A stretch of DNA of 64,000 bases from Pseudoalteromonas denitrificans DSM 6059 (lineage in GTDB: Bacteria > Pseudomonadota > Gammaproteobacteria > Enterobacterales > Alteromonadaceae). The notes beneath the pieces are model-generated. The model was given only the letters and a program-made list of their open reading frames with translations, did no database searches and had not been told where the DNA came from. The DNA lies in NCBI RefSeq assembly GCF_900112265.1, contig NZ_FOLO01000001.1:145963-209962 (forward strand), written 5' to 3'. The translations under genes and the position numbers were made by a program. Positions within the stretch are counted from its first letter, which is position 1; every line of letters begins with the position of its first letter. Of the stretch, positions 29,658-40,319 are shown piece by piece.

Positions 29658-30032
29658 ATGAAATTCAAGACAACACTTGTATTAAGCACTTTAATGTCAG
29701 CATCTATTTTTGTAAGTATGCCAACTTTGGCTAATGAGCAATTAGCTGCTAGTTTATGTGATTATGTTGCAGCAGACGATAAAAGTAGATTACGTAAAAA
29801 AATTAAAGAGTCGCGTGTTAAATTGCGGAATATATTTTCGGGTGTTACATGTTCTGGAAATAACCTTTTAAGACATGCCATGGTGAACAATGCAGATGGA
29901 ACTGGGCAGTTTATGGTTAAAAAATTGCCAAAGGCACTTTTAGCGGCCGGTGGTGATGTGGATTGGGCTAATTCAAATGGCCATAGCGCTTCTCCAATTG
30001 TTGCAAGTATTAAAGCAAGAGCTGGAATTTAA
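29658..30032 (+). CDS. Small secreted DUF3718-type protein, copy 1
   Basis: A 124-residue protein with a clear signal peptide (KFKTTLVLSTLMSASIFVSMP, cut after TLA), from ATG 29658 behind AGGG. The mature part starts NEQLAASLCDYVAADDKSRL and has two cysteines, in LCDYV and VTCSG, which could form one disulfide. It is rich in Lys and Arg around RLRKKIKESRVKLRNIF. The pattern fits DUF3718, a family of small periplasmic proteins of unknown function found in marine gammaproteobacteria. A close paralogue of identical length follows 29 bases later, so the two are probably one operon. Confidence 0.85.
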   Translation: MKFKTTLVLSTLMSASIFVSMPTLANEQLAASLCDYVAADDKSRLRKKIKESRVKLRNIFSGVTCSGNNLLRHAMVNNADGTGQFMVKKLPKALLAAGGDVDWANSNGHSASPIVASIKARAGI

Positions 30033-30061
30033 ATCATCTTTTGAAATGATAGAGGTTTAAT

Positions 30062-30436
30062 ATGAAAATAATTATAATTACTACATTGAGCATTGTTTTA
30101 GGCAGTTCAGTGTTGTTTTCTTCACCGGTGCAAGCAAACGAACAACTTGCGGCCAGCTTATGTGATTATGTGGCCTCAGATGATAAAAACCGCCTTAGAA
30201 AAAAGATAAAAGAAACAAGAGTTAAGCTAAGAAATGTTTTTTCTGGAATTACTTGTGCCGGCAATAATTTATTACGTCATGCTATAGTTAATAATGCTAA
30301 TGGAGCTGGAAAATTTATTGTTAAAAAATTACCTAAAAGCTTATTGGCGGGTAATGGAGATGTAGAGTGGGCTGGTTCTAATGGACATGAAGGTTCTCCT
30401 ATCGTTGCAGCAATAAAAGAACGAGCAGGTCTATAG
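30062..30436 (+). CDS. Small secreted DUF3718-type protein, copy 2
   Basis: A 124-residue tandem paralogue of the preceding gene. The signal peptide differs (KIIIITTLSIVLGSSVLFSS, cut after VQA) but the mature part is nearly the same throughout: NEQLAASLCDYVASDDKNRL, RVKLRNVFSGITC and the C-terminal HEGSPIVAAIKERAGL. Both cysteines are kept. Signal peptides have diverged more than mature regions, which suggests selection on the mature protein. Function unknown. A terminator follows. Confidence 0.85.
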   Translation: MKIIIITTLSIVLGSSVLFSSPVQANEQLAASLCDYVASDDKNRLRKKIKETRVKLRNVFSGITCAGNNLLRHAIVNNANGAGKFIVKKLPKSLLAGNGDVEWAGSNGHEGSPIVAAIKERAGL

Positions 30437-30460
30437 TTTTTATAGTTAGTTTTAATTCAG

Positions 30461-30485
30461 AAAAGCGCCATAGGCGCTTTTTTCA
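30461..30485 (+). terminator. Terminator of the DUF3718-type pair
   Basis: AAAAGCGCC / GGCGCTTTTTT around a short ATA loop, just after the second gene. Confidence 0.88.
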
Positions 30486-30522
30486 TTTTTGATATAAGTG
30501 AATAACTCGACTTTAGGATACA

Positions 30523-30556
30523 AAAAAACCAGATGTCTATGCCATCTGGTTTTTTG
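30523..30556 (-). terminator. Terminator of the chemoreceptor gene
   Basis: A long stem, AAAAAACCAGATG / CATCTGGTTTTTT, around a seven-base loop. It lies just past the stop of the leftward chemoreceptor gene and could also back up the rightward terminator at 30461. Confidence 0.88.
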
Positions 30557-30576
30557 TAATTGTGATTTGCTATAGC

Positions 30577-32592
30577 TTACACTTTAAATTCATCTACAGA
30601 TAATCTTAGCTCTTCAGCTAATTTAGCAACCTCTTGACTTGCTGTTGATGTTTGTTCAGCTCCTGAAGAAGCCTGTTCAGTAATTGAAACGATAGACTCA
30701 AGTCGCTCGCTTATTTCCAAAGAAACATGATGTTGTTCTTGTGCCGCTGTTGATATTTGTTCACTCATATCGTGAGCTTGAGATACGGCTTTTGTTATAA
30801 GCTCAAGCGCGTTACTTGCTTGTTCACTTTGGTCTACACAAGAAACGGCTTGCTCTTTACCTTTAGCCATAACGGATACGGCCTCTTGCGCACCTGATTG
30901 TAATGATTCGATCATAGCTTGAATCTCTTGAGTTGACTCCTGAGTTTTACTTGCAAGGGAACGAACTTCATCGGCTACCACTGCAAAGCCACGGCCTTGC
31001 TCTCCAGCTCTTGCAGCTTCGATTGCTGCATTTAAAGCTAAAAGGTTAGTTTGCTCAGCAATACCTCTGATAACGTCTAAAATACCACCAATTGAAGCAC
31101 TGTCTTGGTTAAGCTTATTAATTACAACTGAGGCTGAATCAACTTCATTTGCTAGTTTTTCAATGGTGTCTTTATTTTTAGCCGAAATTGTTTTTACACG
31201 CTCAGCTTCGCTGTCTGCATGTTTTATCTCATTTAATGCTTCTTCCGCACTATGAGTAACTGATTGTGAAGTACTGCTCATTTCAGTAGTTGCTGTAGCG
31301 GCTTGTTCTACTTGTGCGCGTTGTGCTTGCATGGCTTGACTTGATTCACTCGTAATCGTAGATGTTTCTTCAGATGCAGCTGCAAGTTGTGTTGACCGAG
31401 AAATGATCCCTTGAATTAAATTCCGTAAATTATCTATTAGTGTATTACAGTTTGTTGCAAGTTCACCAAATTCATCTTGTGCGGAATCATCTAATTTTCG
31501 AGTCATATCACCTGAAGCAACAGTCTCTAAAATACTATTAACTTCAGCAAGGGGTCTTGTGATCCGCTGTACTGTTATGTACGCAACAAATATAGCCATG
31601 AATGTCGCAATAGCCATTCCTGTTGACGTCCATAAGTTGGCTGATGAAACATTATCATTAACTTCACCTTGAAGGTTGAATGCTAATTCACTTGATAGCA
31701 ACACAAGTTTGTCTAGTTGCTCTATTGCTGTTTTTGTTTTAATTTCAGCTTGAACTAACGCTTTTTTTGCTTCAGTAAGTGCATCTAAATGTTGCTGTTT
31801 ATTTGCCGCTAAAGAGGCATTACCTAAAATGTTATTTTTAAGTATCGTAAAAAAGCCAGTAAGGTCACTTAATAAATCAGGTTCGTTATCTTTAAGTGCT
31901 TCTTGTAATAGCTCTAAACCTCTTTCTAAATCAGTAATACTGAACTTTTGTTCGTTGTTAAGAGTTTCTAACGTTTTTGTACTATTGACGGCAATAAGAT
32001 CTGTACTATTACTGACAATAGATAAAAAGCTATTTTCCATATTACTTGCTGCTTGGAAGGCTCTTGGTGCTGAGCTTTCAAGATCTCCGGCATCAATAAG
32101 ATCTAATACAACAGTACTGGCATCGTCAGCATTAATTTCAACTTCTTCTAGTTGCGTGGTTAACGCTTTTTCAAGTTGTAAGACGGATTTCTTTTTTTTG
32201 TATAACCGGTTAACACTTTGTGAAAAATCACTGAATGTTTGTTTAATTAACCCATTTGCATTTGCTAATTCCTGATTATTATTAACTGTTAAAGTAAGCT
32301 TTTTATAAGATGAATTGAAACCAGCACGTATTTCTTCGAATTCAGCTTTCAGTTTATCTAATTCAGCATCTTTTTGTGCGTGATAGATCTCTAAATCAAT
32401 TTTTCCCATCATTACAAATGCGACTTGTAACTCAGAACTTGTGCTTAAGGCTGGCAAAGATAACTGATTAACAAGTTGTGTTGATTGATTTATATTGGCA
32501 ATTTTCCCTAACGAATTACCTCCAATTAAGAGAAGTAAAAATGTGATGAAGACGAATCCACCCCAGATCCGTTGACTAACAGTTAGGTTCAT
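30577..32592 (-). CDS. Methyl-accepting chemotaxis protein
   Basis: A 671-residue transmembrane chemoreceptor. I choose the second ATG (32592, [10 protein letters not shown]) because AGGA lies six bases upstream of it but only one base from the first ATG at 32598. TM1 is about 9-28; a long, purely helical periplasmic part of about 300 residues follows without a recognisable ligand pocket; TM2 is about 323-343; HAMP follows ([21 protein letters not shown]). The cytoplasmic tip is the standard [32 protein letters not shown]. There is no C-terminal receptor-methylation pentapeptide. The helical sensor could belong to the four-helix or helical-bimodular class; its ligand is unknown. It is a lone gene with its own terminator. 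Confidence 0.95.
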   Translation of the reverse strand: MNLTVSQRIWGGFVFITFLLLLIGGNSLGKIANINQSTQLVNQLSLPALSTSSELQVAFVMMGKIDLEIYHAQKDAELDKLKAEFEEIRAGFNSSYKKLTLTVNNNQELANANGLIKQTFSDFSQSVNRLYKKKKSVLQLEKALTTQLEEVEINADDASTVVLDLIDAGDLESSAPRAFQAASNMENSFLSIVSNSTDLIAVNSTKTLETLNNEQKFSITDLERGLELLQEALKDNEPDLLSDLTGFFTILKNNILGNASLAANKQQHLDALTEAKKALVQAEIKTKTAIEQLDKLVLLSSELAFNLQGEVNDNVSSANLWTSTGMAIATFMAIFVAYITVQRITRPLAEVNSILETVASGDMTRKLDDSAQDEFGELATNCNTLIDNLRNLIQGIISRSTQLAAASEETSTITSESSQAMQAQRAQVEQAATATTEMSSTSQSVTHSAEEALNEIKHADSEAERVKTISAKNKDTIEKLANEVDSASVVINKLNQDSASIGGILDVIRGIAEQTNLLALNAAIEAARAGEQGRGFAVVADEVRSLASKTQESTQEIQAMIESLQSGAQEAVSVMAKGKEQAVSCVDQSEQASNALELITKAVSQAHDMSEQISTAAQEQHHVSLEISERLESIVSITEQASSGAEQTSTASQEVAKLAEELRLSVDEFKV

Positions 32593-32743
32593 ATACATTC
32601 CTATTGAACAACTAAAATATTCTACTCAGGATATCGGACGAAATTCCAATAAGTTGAGTGCGACTAATAATAAATTTAACAGATCTTTACAAAATAAACA
32701 GTAAATTGCGAGAATCGATTGAGTTTGAATTGCAATTTTTAAT

Positions 32744-33553
32744 TCAAACTGCTGTTTGCGAGGTTTTTACACCACTTTTTAACTCTATTAGGGTCAATGA
32801 ATTTCCCCAAACACATCCTGTATCTAAAGCTATTGTGTTTAAATTTGTAGTCTCTCCTAAAAGAGATGCCCAATGACCAAAAAATATTTTTGTAGACTTT
32901 AATTTTTGCATTTGTGGATGTTCGTACCAGGGGATTAACTTCGGGAATTTTTGAGGGGAGTCCTTATGAATAAAGTTCATTTCAGAAGAGGAAGTTAAAA
33001 AACGCATTCGAGTAAAAGAGTTGATAGTATAGCGAAACTTATTTATTTCACTTAAATTCTTAGACCAAGATAATGGTTCATTACCGTACATATTCTTAAA
33101 ATAATATAAGGCATCTTTACCTTGATATTTTTTTTCAGCATTAGAGGCTTGTTTTAATCCTGTTTCGAGATCCCAGTGAGGGGATAAACCAGCATGGCAA
33201 ATTAAAGATTGATATGACTCTAACCAAATCGCTAAGGGTTGTTGTTGTAAAAATGAAATAAGTGCGGGTAAATCTTTTGCATTAAATAAGTTGTCGAGCT
33301 TATCATTTTTTTTAGGTTTTTTATTTAAATGGTATGTGGCTAATAAATGTAGATCATGGTTCCCTAAAGTGATGTGGGCGCTACCTTCTAAGTCGTTTAA
33401 ATATCTTAAGCAAGAGAGTGAGTCAGGCCCTCTCGCAACAATATCACCAACTAGGTATAAATTATCCTGACTTGGATTAAAGTTTACTTTTTTAAGTAAT
33501 AAAATAAACTCTTCGAAACAGCCCTGTAGGTCGCCAATAACATAATCAGCCAT
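32744..33553 (-). CDS. apaH: Diadenosine tetraphosphatase ApaH
   Basis: A 269-residue symmetrical Ap4A hydrolase (E. coli 280) that cuts diadenosine tetraphosphate, and in E. coli also removes Np4 caps from RNA. The metallophosphatase motifs are GDLQGC at about 7, GDIVARGPDSL at about 36 and GNHDLHL at about 65; His residues near the C-terminal GHWASL complete the metal site. It is the last gene of the leftward lptD-surA-pdxA-rsmA-apaG-apaH operon, 14 bases after apaG. Confidence 0.97.
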   Translation of the reverse strand: MADYVIGDLQGCFEEFILLLKKVNFNPSQDNLYLVGDIVARGPDSLSCLRYLNDLEGSAHITLGNHDLHLLATYHLNKKPKKNDKLDNLFNAKDLPALISFLQQQPLAIWLESYQSLICHAGLSPHWDLETGLKQASNAEKKYQGKDALYYFKNMYGNEPLSWSKNLSEINKFRYTINSFTRMRFLTSSSEMNFIHKDSPQKFPKLIPWYEHPQMQKLKSTKIFFGHWASLLGETTNLNTIALDTGCVWGNSLTLIELKSGVKTSQTAV

Positions 33554-33567
33554 TAAGATATGTTTCC

Positions 33568-33957
33568 TTAATGTAAAATATTAGGAGTTGATAGCCTAAA
33601 TACTTCAATCGGTGCTTTGAATTCAGTACCAAACTCATTTCGCATTATATAGTGACCTTGCATTGTGCCAACAGGCGTATCTAGCTGAGTGCCACTGGTA
33701 TATCGGTAACTTTCACCTGGAGATATACTTGGTTGCTCACCAACAACACCATCACCTTCAACTTCAGTTTCTTTACCATTAGCGTCAGTAATTAACCAAA
33801 AACGGCTTAGTAACTTTGCACTGCATAAGCTATGGTTTTTTACCGTGATTGTATAAGCAAATAGGTACTTGTCTTTTTCAGGTTCTGATTGGGCTTCAAT
33901 ATAAAAAGTTTCAACAGAGACTTTTATAGGGGAGCCTAAATTACTTTTACTTGTCAT
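33568..33957 (-). CDS. apaG: ApaG protein (Co2+/Mg2+ efflux-linked, DUF525)
   Basis: A 129-residue beta-sandwich protein (E. coli ApaG 125). The start at 33957 ([10 protein letters not shown]) fits the family length; an upstream in-frame ATG at 34032 lies well inside rsmA and would add a non-conserved 25-residue tail. Conserved blocks are [34 protein letters not shown] and GTMQGHYIM. Its molecular role is unsettled; mutants in enterobacteria show cobalt sensitivity. It overlaps the end of rsmA by 11 bases. Confidence 0.95.
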   Translation of the reverse strand: MTSKSNLGSPIKVSVETFYIEAQSEPEKDKYLFAYTITVKNHSLCSAKLLSRFWLITDANGKETEVEGDGVVGEQPSISPGESYRYTSGTQLDTPVGTMQGHYIMRNEFGTEFKAPIEVFRLSTPNILH

Positions 33958-34789
33958 AAGAGGTAGCGTCATTGTTTTCAATATCTTTTTTGTTGTCAAA
34001 TAACCAGTTAGCAATTTCAATAAACTGTTCAAGACTGATATTTTCAGCGCGCATCTTTAAGTCTAAACCTAGGTTTTCTATTTGTTCTGGCGTTAATAAG
34101 TTCGATAAACTATTACGTATTGTTTTACGGCGTTGATTGAAAGCCTCTAAACATACAGTATTTAACATTTTTGTGCTTTTAGCTGTCAGTTGTTCAGGTT
34201 TTTTAGGAATAAGCCTTACAACTGCTGAGTCAACTTTAGGCGCAGGTTTAAAACATTCAGGGCCAACTTCAATAACAGGCATTGCATGACAATAATATTG
34301 GGTCATAACACTTAATCGACCGTAGGCTTTACAGTTAGGCTGAGCTGCCATGCGTTTAACCACTTCTTTTTGTAACATGAAGTGCATATGTTCTATATTT
34401 TGAGCATATTCAAATAAATGAAACAATAAAGGGGTTGAAATGTTGTAAGGGAGATTACCAAATACTTTGAACTTACACTCATCTTTTACTAACTGAGAAA
34501 AATCAAAAGTCAGTGCATCACCTTGGTGAATTGTTAATTTATCACCAAGAGTTGGATGGTATGTTAAGCGCTTAACAAGATCTTTATCTAATTCTACAAC
34601 AGTTAAGTGACCAGCAAGAGCGGTAACTGGTTCGGTGATAGCACCTAAACCAGGGCCTATTTCTACTAATGTATCTTCTGGTTTTGGATCAATCGCCGTA
34701 ACTATTTTATCTATGATACCTTCATCATATAAAAAGTTTTGTCCAAATCGTTTTTTTGCTCTATGGCCTAAATGTACTTTATCTGTCAT
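33947..34789 (-). CDS. rsmA: 16S rRNA dimethyladenosine transferase RsmA (KsgA)
   Basis: A 280-residue SAM-dependent enzyme that dimethylates A1518 and A1519 of 16S rRNA late in 30S assembly. Motifs are [19 protein letters not shown] at the N-terminus, [11 protein letters not shown] (SAM site), [12 protein letters not shown] (the base-binding NLPY) and [14 protein letters not shown]. The length is slightly above E. coli (273). Its start overlaps the end of pdxA by 11 bases, and its end overlaps apaG by 11 bases, so translation is likely coupled across the operon. Confidence 0.98.
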   Translation of the reverse strand: MTDKVHLGHRAKKRFGQNFLYDEGIIDKIVTAIDPKPEDTLVEIGPGLGAITEPVTALAGHLTVVELDKDLVKRLTYHPTLGDKLTIHQGDALTFDFSQLVKDECKFKVFGNLPYNISTPLLFHLFEYAQNIEHMHFMLQKEVVKRMAAQPNCKAYGRLSVMTQYYCHAMPVIEVGPECFKPAPKVDSAVVRLIPKKPEQLTAKSTKMLNTVCLEAFNQRRKTIRNSLSNLLTPEQIENLGLDLKMRAENISLEQFIEIANWLFDNKKDIENNDATSYDK

Positions 34790-35780
34790 TAATAATTACT
34801 TTATCTTTTGTTGCTAAGTGAATGGCTTCACGTATAGCTAATTCAAAACTACCCACTTCAGCTTTTCCTGTTCCAGCTAAATCTAGTGCCGTTCCATGAT
34901 CAACTGAAGTGCGAATAAAAGGTAAACCTAAGGTGATATTAACCGAGTTACCAAACCCTTTGTATTTTAGCACAGGTAACCCTTGATCGTGATACATAGC
35001 TAATACAGCATCAGTTTGATTTAAATATTTATCTTGAAATAAGGTATCTGCTGGTAAAGGTCCAGTAATATTCATTCCTGTTTCATTTAGTCTTTGAACC
35101 GTTGGAATTATCGTTTCTAATTCTTCTGTTCCTAAATGACCATCTTCACCTGCATGAGGGTTTAGACCACACATTAAAATCCTAGGATTCTTTATACCAA
35201 ACTTTTCTTGTAAATCGTGATGTAGTATTTCAGTTACTTTGATTAAACGTTCTTCGGTAACTGCTTTTGATACATATGCTAAAGGTATATGTGTTGTAAC
35301 GAGTGCAACTCTTAACCCTTGCGTTGCTAACATCATGACAACATCAGAAGTATTAGTTTGCTGTGCAAAATACTCTGTATGGCCGCTAAATGATATGCCC
35401 GCTTTATTTATAATACCTTTGTGTACAGGACCCGTAACAACAGCAGCAAATGTACCATTAGTATTTTGTTCCGAAGCATGACGTAGGGTATGTAAAACAT
35501 ACTCACCATTAGCTTCATTTAGCTCACCTGGAATTGCTGGGGCAGCCAAATCTATTTGGCTAAAATATAATTCACCCGCTTGACTTGTTTTTGCTGGCTC
35601 TGAATCGTTAAATTCAATTAATTTAAGAGGTAAACATAATTGTTTAGCTCTTTGTTCTAATAAACTTTTATCAGCAATAGCTACGAGTTGCACTGGCCAA
35701 TCATGTTGAATTAGTTTTAATAATAAATCAGGACCAATGCCAGCTGGCTCTCCAGGTGTAATTGCTATTCTGATTGTCAT
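34779..35780 (-). CDS. pdxA: 4-hydroxythreonine-4-phosphate dehydrogenase
   Basis: A 333-residue NAD-dependent enzyme of the DXP-dependent vitamin B6 pathway; it oxidises 4-phosphohydroxy-L-threonine before condensation by PdxJ. Visible family blocks are [34 protein letters not shown] (metal-binding His), [27 protein letters not shown] and [17 protein letters not shown], containing all the conserved His and Asp metal ligands. Its ATG shares one base with the surA stop, and its end overlaps rsmA. Confidence 0.98.
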   Translation of the reverse strand: MTIRIAITPGEPAGIGPDLLLKLIQHDWPVQLVAIADKSLLEQRAKQLCLPLKLIEFNDSEPAKTSQAGELYFSQIDLAAPAIPGELNEANGEYVLHTLRHASEQNTNGTFAAVVTGPVHKGIINKAGISFSGHTEYFAQQTNTSDVVMMLATQGLRVALVTTHIPLAYVSKAVTEERLIKVTEILHHDLQEKFGIKNPRILMCGLNPHAGEDGHLGTEELETIIPTVQRLNETGMNITGPLPADTLFQDKYLNQTDAVLAMYHDQGLPVLKYKGFGNSVNITLGLPFIRTSVDHGTALDLAGTGKAEVGSFELAIREAIHLATKDKVIINDR

Positions 35781-37087
35781 TAATTTTCATCCACAACTAA
35801 TTCTACATAAGCTTGCTCTCTTATTTCTCGCTGCCATGCGAAACTTTCTTCTTTATATTTTTTGTTATACAACATTTGATGAGCACGGTTTCTTTTTGCT
35901 AGATCCGTTTTATCAGCGACACGTTTTTCTAAAAGTTGTACTATATGCCAACCAAATTGAGTTCTAAATGGCTCGCTTAGTTCATCTTTTTTAAGAGCTA
36001 ATAAAGTGTTTTTAAAGGCTGGAACATAAGTTGTTGGGTCTGTCCAGTCATACTCGCCACCTTTTAATGCTGAACCTGGATCTTCAGAGTGTTCTTTAGC
36101 AAGCTCTGCGAAGTTAGCATTTCCATCACGTAAATCTTTAGCAAAACCAGCTAGCATAGAGCGTGCTTTTTCTTCACTTACGATGATTGAAGGTTTTATT
36201 AAAATATGACGAGATCGCACTTCAACAGTTTCAACCACTTGACGTCCTCGTATCTCTTGTATTTTAACAATGTGGAAACCAGCACCAGAACGTAGGGGAC
36301 CAATAATTTGACCTTGTTTTTTTCCTTTTGCAGCTTCAGCAAAAAGTGTTGGCATTTCATTTATATTCATCCAACCCATTTGTCCACCTTCAAGTGCTTT
36401 AGGGCCGCCTGAGGATGCGATTGCTATGCGTTTAAATTCTTTACCTTCGTTTAGCATCTTGATTACTTTGTCTGCTCGTTCTTTTGAACTTGCAATATCT
36501 TCGGCAGTTGCATCGGCTGGAATATCAACAAGGATATGTCCTAAATTATACTCTTCGCTGGTGCCTTGTTGTTGTTCCATTATTTTAAGTAAATTATCTA
36601 TTTCTTGCAGGCCAACATAAATCCGACGGTCGACATTACCACGTAAAACCTGCTGAGTGGTCATCTCTGTTCTAATTTCTTCTCGGTAAGCTTGATAATT
36701 ATCACCGGACTCTTCGATGGTTTTTCTTAGGTCAGCAACGGTACCATTTTGCTCTTTTGCCATGGTCATTAAGGTTTGATCTAATTGACCATCAGATATT
36801 TTTAAGCCCATACGTTCGGCCATTTGCATCAATAAAGATTGATTTATTAAACGGTCAATCGCTTGATTATATAGAGCTTTGTCTGATGGCAGAGTTTGGG
36901 ATTCTGCTTTAGCTCTGCTTTTTACACGATTAATAATTGAATTTACTTCGCTTTCTAAAATAACGCCTGAATTTACAATGGCAATTACTTTATCAAGCTC
37001 AACTTCTTTTGCGATTATATGGTTACTAAGACCTAAATTAAGGCTTAACCCCAGAACTGTACCTATTATTAGTTTTTTTAACTTCAT
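35780..37087 (-). CDS. surA: Periplasmic chaperone/peptidyl-prolyl isomerase SurA
   Basis: A 435-residue secreted chaperone that escorts unfolded outer-membrane proteins to the Bam complex. It has a signal peptide of about 26 residues ([20 protein letters not shown], cut near IIA), the N-terminal SurA domain starting [22 protein letters not shown] at about 30, a first parvulin domain at about 175-280 ([11 protein letters not shown]) and a second at about 285-395 ([21 protein letters not shown]). Length matches E. coli (428). It is 14 bases after lptD, a client of SurA in E. coli, and the gene pair is conserved. Confidence 0.97.
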   Translation of the reverse strand: MKLKKLIIGTVLGLSLNLGLSNHIIAKEVELDKVIAIVNSGVILESEVNSIINRVKSRAKAESQTLPSDKALYNQAIDRLINQSLLMQMAERMGLKISDGQLDQTLMTMAKEQNGTVADLRKTIEESGDNYQAYREEIRTEMTTQQVLRGNVDRRIYVGLQEIDNLLKIMEQQQGTSEEYNLGHILVDIPADATAEDIASSKERADKVIKMLNEGKEFKRIAIASSGGPKALEGGQMGWMNINEMPTLFAEAAKGKKQGQIIGPLRSGAGFHIVKIQEIRGRQVVETVEVRSRHILIKPSIIVSEEKARSMLAGFAKDLRDGNANFAELAKEHSEDPGSALKGGEYDWTDPTTYVPAFKNTLLALKKDELSEPFRTQFGWHIVQLLEKRVADKTDLAKRNRAHQMLYNKKYKEESFAWQREIREQAYVELVVDEN

Positions 37088-37101
37088 TTTAATTTCTTGA
37101 T

Positions 37102-39363
37102 TTAATTATTTATAAAATAGGGGCGACGATAACCAAAAATGCCTTGTTCTAATAACTTTTTAGCATCATAGTTACTTTTACCACCTAGCCCTTTAAATAC
37201 AAAATTCAGTCTAAATCCTGAATTAAATACCGCATTTTGTTGCTCAAGACTTGAAATAGATTGATTTAAATCTGTTTCAATTTGCCTGTGACCTGTAAGC
37301 TGAATAGCCCAACAACATGATTCGTATTGTAAACCTGACAATATTTCAACACTGCGATTGTGCTCTATATCTCTTTGATAACTTGCGATAAATTGCCAGT
37401 TATCTGCAATTGGTATACTTGTAAACGCACCTATTTGTTCAATTGTATTGTCTGAGACATCATTTGCAAAGCGATGGTTCAATTGTACTAGCTGTTTATT
37501 ATCACCTTTATAATCTAAAGTCATATGTGACTGGATTAATTCTTTACCATCGACATCATACTGAATACCTGCGCCTAAATACCATCTTCTGTGCCAATGT
37601 AGCATGGCTTCACCAGCAAACAAGGAATTATAATTTTTTTGTTTACCTAACTCTTGATTTGTGGGCTTTGCTGAATCTGAAAGATAAAAAGTCTGGCCAG
37701 CACTTAAATTAAATACTTCATCATTTTTTTCGCTAAAGATGCGTGTTGTTGCTCCCACAGTAAATTGATTTGCTGCAGCAATTCTATCAACGCCCGAAAA
37801 CTGTTTATCACGAAATAAACCAAAAAAATCATCCTGTAATTTAGTTGTATCATATAAGCCAATATTGCTTTGGTCTCTAGTCGGCACATATAAATATTGA
37901 ACTTGTGGCTCTAAAGTTTGAGCGCCATTTTTGACTAACCAGTTTGTTTTTCTTTCTAAGTTAAGTTGGCTGTGAAGCCTTATTTTTGGCAAAGTTCTAT
38001 TAATATTCTTTTCATAGACAGTATTTTCTGAATTTATATTTTGTTGGTAATGTGTTTGCAATATGCTTAATTCAGATAAAAAAGACCAGCCAAAATCTTG
38101 AAAATTAAATTGAATTTTTGGTTCTAAATGGAATCTTGAAGCTTCTGTAATTCTATTGTCTGAATTTGAGTTCCTAAAGTGACTCATTTCCCCATTTAAA
38201 GTCAATTGAAAGTCGTGCCATTTTAAAGCTTTAATTTGATTAAATGTTATTTGCGGTAAAGCTGAATATGAAGCTAAATGATCACCCAAAACTTCAAAAT
38301 TTTGTACTTTTACATCTGTTTGCCATATTTTACCGAAATACGTCAATATGCCGGTTCTATTTAATTGTGTTTCTGTTTTATTGGCGTAGCTTGAATCGAG
38401 ATCTGTTAAATAATTATCATCACTTACATTGGTTACATCAATACTGGCTCGCCAGTCTTCACTAATATTACTTTTTTGTTGCCAATGGACTAAGTACCTT
38501 TCATTGAGCTCTTTTTCAGATTTATCTTCATTTAAGAACTCAAGTGCAAGTAAACCTTGATGTTGTTCAGTTAAATAACGAAATTCAGAATTCATTTGAA
38601 TACCTTGGTTTGCCATATACCTAGGTGTTATTGTTGCATCAAAATTAGGTGCTATATTCCAATAAAATGGCGTCGCAACTTCAAAGCCATATTTTGATGA
38701 TGGGCCAAAACTGGGTATTAAGAATCCTGATTGGCGTTTATCTGAAATGGGGTAGGTAAAATAGGGTAAATAAAGTACAGGAGTATCAAGTACTTTAAAT
38801 GTCATACCATATGTTTCACCCCAGCCTTCTTCTTGAGATAAAATGATTTTATCTGCTTGGATTGACCAAACTTCGTTACCAATAGGGCAAGTGGTATAAC
38901 TACCGTCACTTAATATAAATTCATTTTTATTTATTGACAGTTTTTCAGCTGAACCACGGCCTAATTGTTGGCTTAATTGATATTCAGCACCTAATAAATT
39001 AATTTCAGATGAATTAAAGTCTGCATTTAAGCCCGAACTTTTAATTTTAGCAATTAAATCTTGATAGCTGATAGGTCCAGTAGCATTAAATAACCCCAAT
39101 TGTTTGTCGACTAATGCAGCGCTAGCGGTAATATTAAATTTAGTTGAATTAATGTTAACATCGCCGGAAAATTCAGCGCTTTCGGTACCTAAAAGTTCAA
39201 CGTCATCGGATTGAATCACCATACTGCCAAACTGTATGTTTTTTAATGGTGACCAGTTTGGAGCTTTATTTATGGCGTTACATAATAAAGGAGCATCCTT
39301 GGCTTGACTTGATATTGATATACATAAACCGCAGAACAATATAAAGCCCCTGGATTTGTTCAT
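37102..39363 (-). CDS. lptD: LPS assembly protein LptD
   Basis: A 753-residue outer-membrane beta-barrel that, with LptE, inserts lipopolysaccharide into the outer leaflet. It has a signal peptide of about 21 residues (GFILFCGLCISISSQA), an N-terminal beta-jellyroll (OstA/LptA-like) at about 45-180 (VQSDDVELLGTESAEFSGDV-like) and a C-terminal barrel from about 200 (VLYLPYFTYPISDKRQSGFLIPSFG is the conserved entry). Cysteines occur at the mature N-terminus (LLCNA), at TTCPIG and at SCCWA near the C-terminus, as needed for the inter-domain disulfides. It heads the leftward operon with surA and is divergent from djlA. Confidence 0.97.
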   Translation of the reverse strand: MNKSRGFILFCGLCISISSQAKDAPLLCNAINKAPNWSPLKNIQFGSMVIQSDDVELLGTESAEFSGDVNINSTKFNITASAALVDKQLGLFNATGPISYQDLIAKIKSSGLNADFNSSEINLLGAEYQLSQQLGRGSAEKLSINKNEFILSDGSYTTCPIGNEVWSIQADKIILSQEEGWGETYGMTFKVLDTPVLYLPYFTYPISDKRQSGFLIPSFGPSSKYGFEVATPFYWNIAPNFDATITPRYMANQGIQMNSEFRYLTEQHQGLLALEFLNEDKSEKELNERYLVHWQQKSNISEDWRASIDVTNVSDDNYLTDLDSSYANKTETQLNRTGILTYFGKIWQTDVKVQNFEVLGDHLASYSALPQITFNQIKALKWHDFQLTLNGEMSHFRNSNSDNRITEASRFHLEPKIQFNFQDFGWSFLSELSILQTHYQQNINSENTVYEKNINRTLPKIRLHSQLNLERKTNWLVKNGAQTLEPQVQYLYVPTRDQSNIGLYDTTKLQDDFFGLFRDKQFSGVDRIAAANQFTVGATTRIFSEKNDEVFNLSAGQTFYLSDSAKPTNQELGKQKNYNSLFAGEAMLHWHRRWYLGAGIQYDVDGKELIQSHMTLDYKGDNKQLVQLNHRFANDVSDNTIEQIGAFTSIPIADNWQFIASYQRDIEHNRSVEILSGLQYESCCWAIQLTGHRQIETDLNQSISSLEQQNAVFNSGFRLNFVFKGLGGKSNYDAKKLLEQGIFGYRRPYFINN

Positions 39364-39512
39364 TTATTAACCTTAATGCTCTGTTGGTTAGAGAGAACTG
39401 CATATAATAAAACAATTTAGTTAATTTCTCTAATAAATGAGATTGCAATATTAGTAAAAAATTGTATTTTACTGTGTATAAATTCGAAAAAGCTAAAATA
39501 TGAGGAAATATA

Positions 39513-40316
39513 ATGTGGGGTAAATTACTGGGAACTGCATTTGGTTTTTTATTTGGTAAATTTTTCGGTGCGGCATTAGGTTTTTATTTAGGTCATATGT
39601 TTGATAAAAGTTTAAAGCAAGACTTTGATAAGGTTGGTGGTTTTCAAAGTTTATTTTCAGGTGAAGATGTAAATGAACGCCAGGCATTATTTTTTTATAC
39701 TTGTTTTTCTGTTATGGGGCATATTGCAAAATCAAATGGGCGAGTAAGTGAAGTACATATTAAAGCAGCTTCGATTTTTATGGATGAAATGGTTTTAAGT
39801 GGTGAGAGCCGCCAAGAAGCTCAAGATGCTTTTACTGCAGGAAAAGAAGAAGACTTTCCTTTAAATGACACTTTATCTGATTTTAAAGCACGTTTTTCTG
39901 GCCGGTTTGACTTATTACAATTATTTTTAGAAATTCAAATTCAAATGGCTTTCAGTGACGGTCATTTATCATCAAAAGAGAAGTTACTTTTACAAAAGGT
40001 CAGTAAGCAATTAGGTATATCAAAAACACATTTCGCTTTCATTTTAAAGCGCTACCAAGCAGAGTTTAATTTTAGATCCGGTCAGCAAAAAAATAATACA
40101 GAAACAACAAGTAAAATGGGGCGCAAGCAAGCACTTGAGGCTTTGGGGCTAACTGATAGCGCTAATGATAAAGATATTAAAAAAGCATATAGAAAGTTAA
40201 TGTCGCAGCATCACCCTGATAAACTGGTCTCACAAGGGTTACCTAAGCATCTTATGGAAATCGCAAATAGAAAAAGCCAAGATATTCAAGCTGCTTATCA
40301 ATACCTTAAAAAATAA
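39513..40316 (+). CDS. djlA: Co-chaperone DjlA (membrane-anchored DnaJ-like)
   Basis: A 267-residue DnaK co-chaperone. One Gly-rich membrane segment lies at about 7-30 (TAFGFLFGKFFGAALGFYLG), then a TerB-like all-helical domain at about 50-185, then a C-terminal J domain from about 200 (ALEALGLTDSANDKDIKKAYRKL) with the essential HPD in SQHHPDKL. This domain order is specific to DjlA. It is divergent from lptD, as in E. coli. The stop is three bases from the end of the convergent DUF3530 gene. Confidence 0.96.
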   Translation: MWGKLLGTAFGFLFGKFFGAALGFYLGHMFDKSLKQDFDKVGGFQSLFSGEDVNERQALFFYTCFSVMGHIAKSNGRVSEVHIKAASIFMDEMVLSGESRQEAQDAFTAGKEEDFPLNDTLSDFKARFSGRFDLLQLFLEIQIQMAFSDGHLSSKEKLLLQKVSKQLGISKTHFAFILKRYQAEFNFRSGQQKNNTETTSKMGRKQALEALGLTDSANDKDIKKAYRKLMSQHHPDKLVSQGLPKHLMEIANRKSQDIQAAYQYLKK

Positions 40317-40319
40317 CCT

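Noticed and set aside
39364..39512. Promoter TTGTAT ... TATAAA upstream of djlA
   Set aside because: The spacer is only nine bases, too short for sigma-70.
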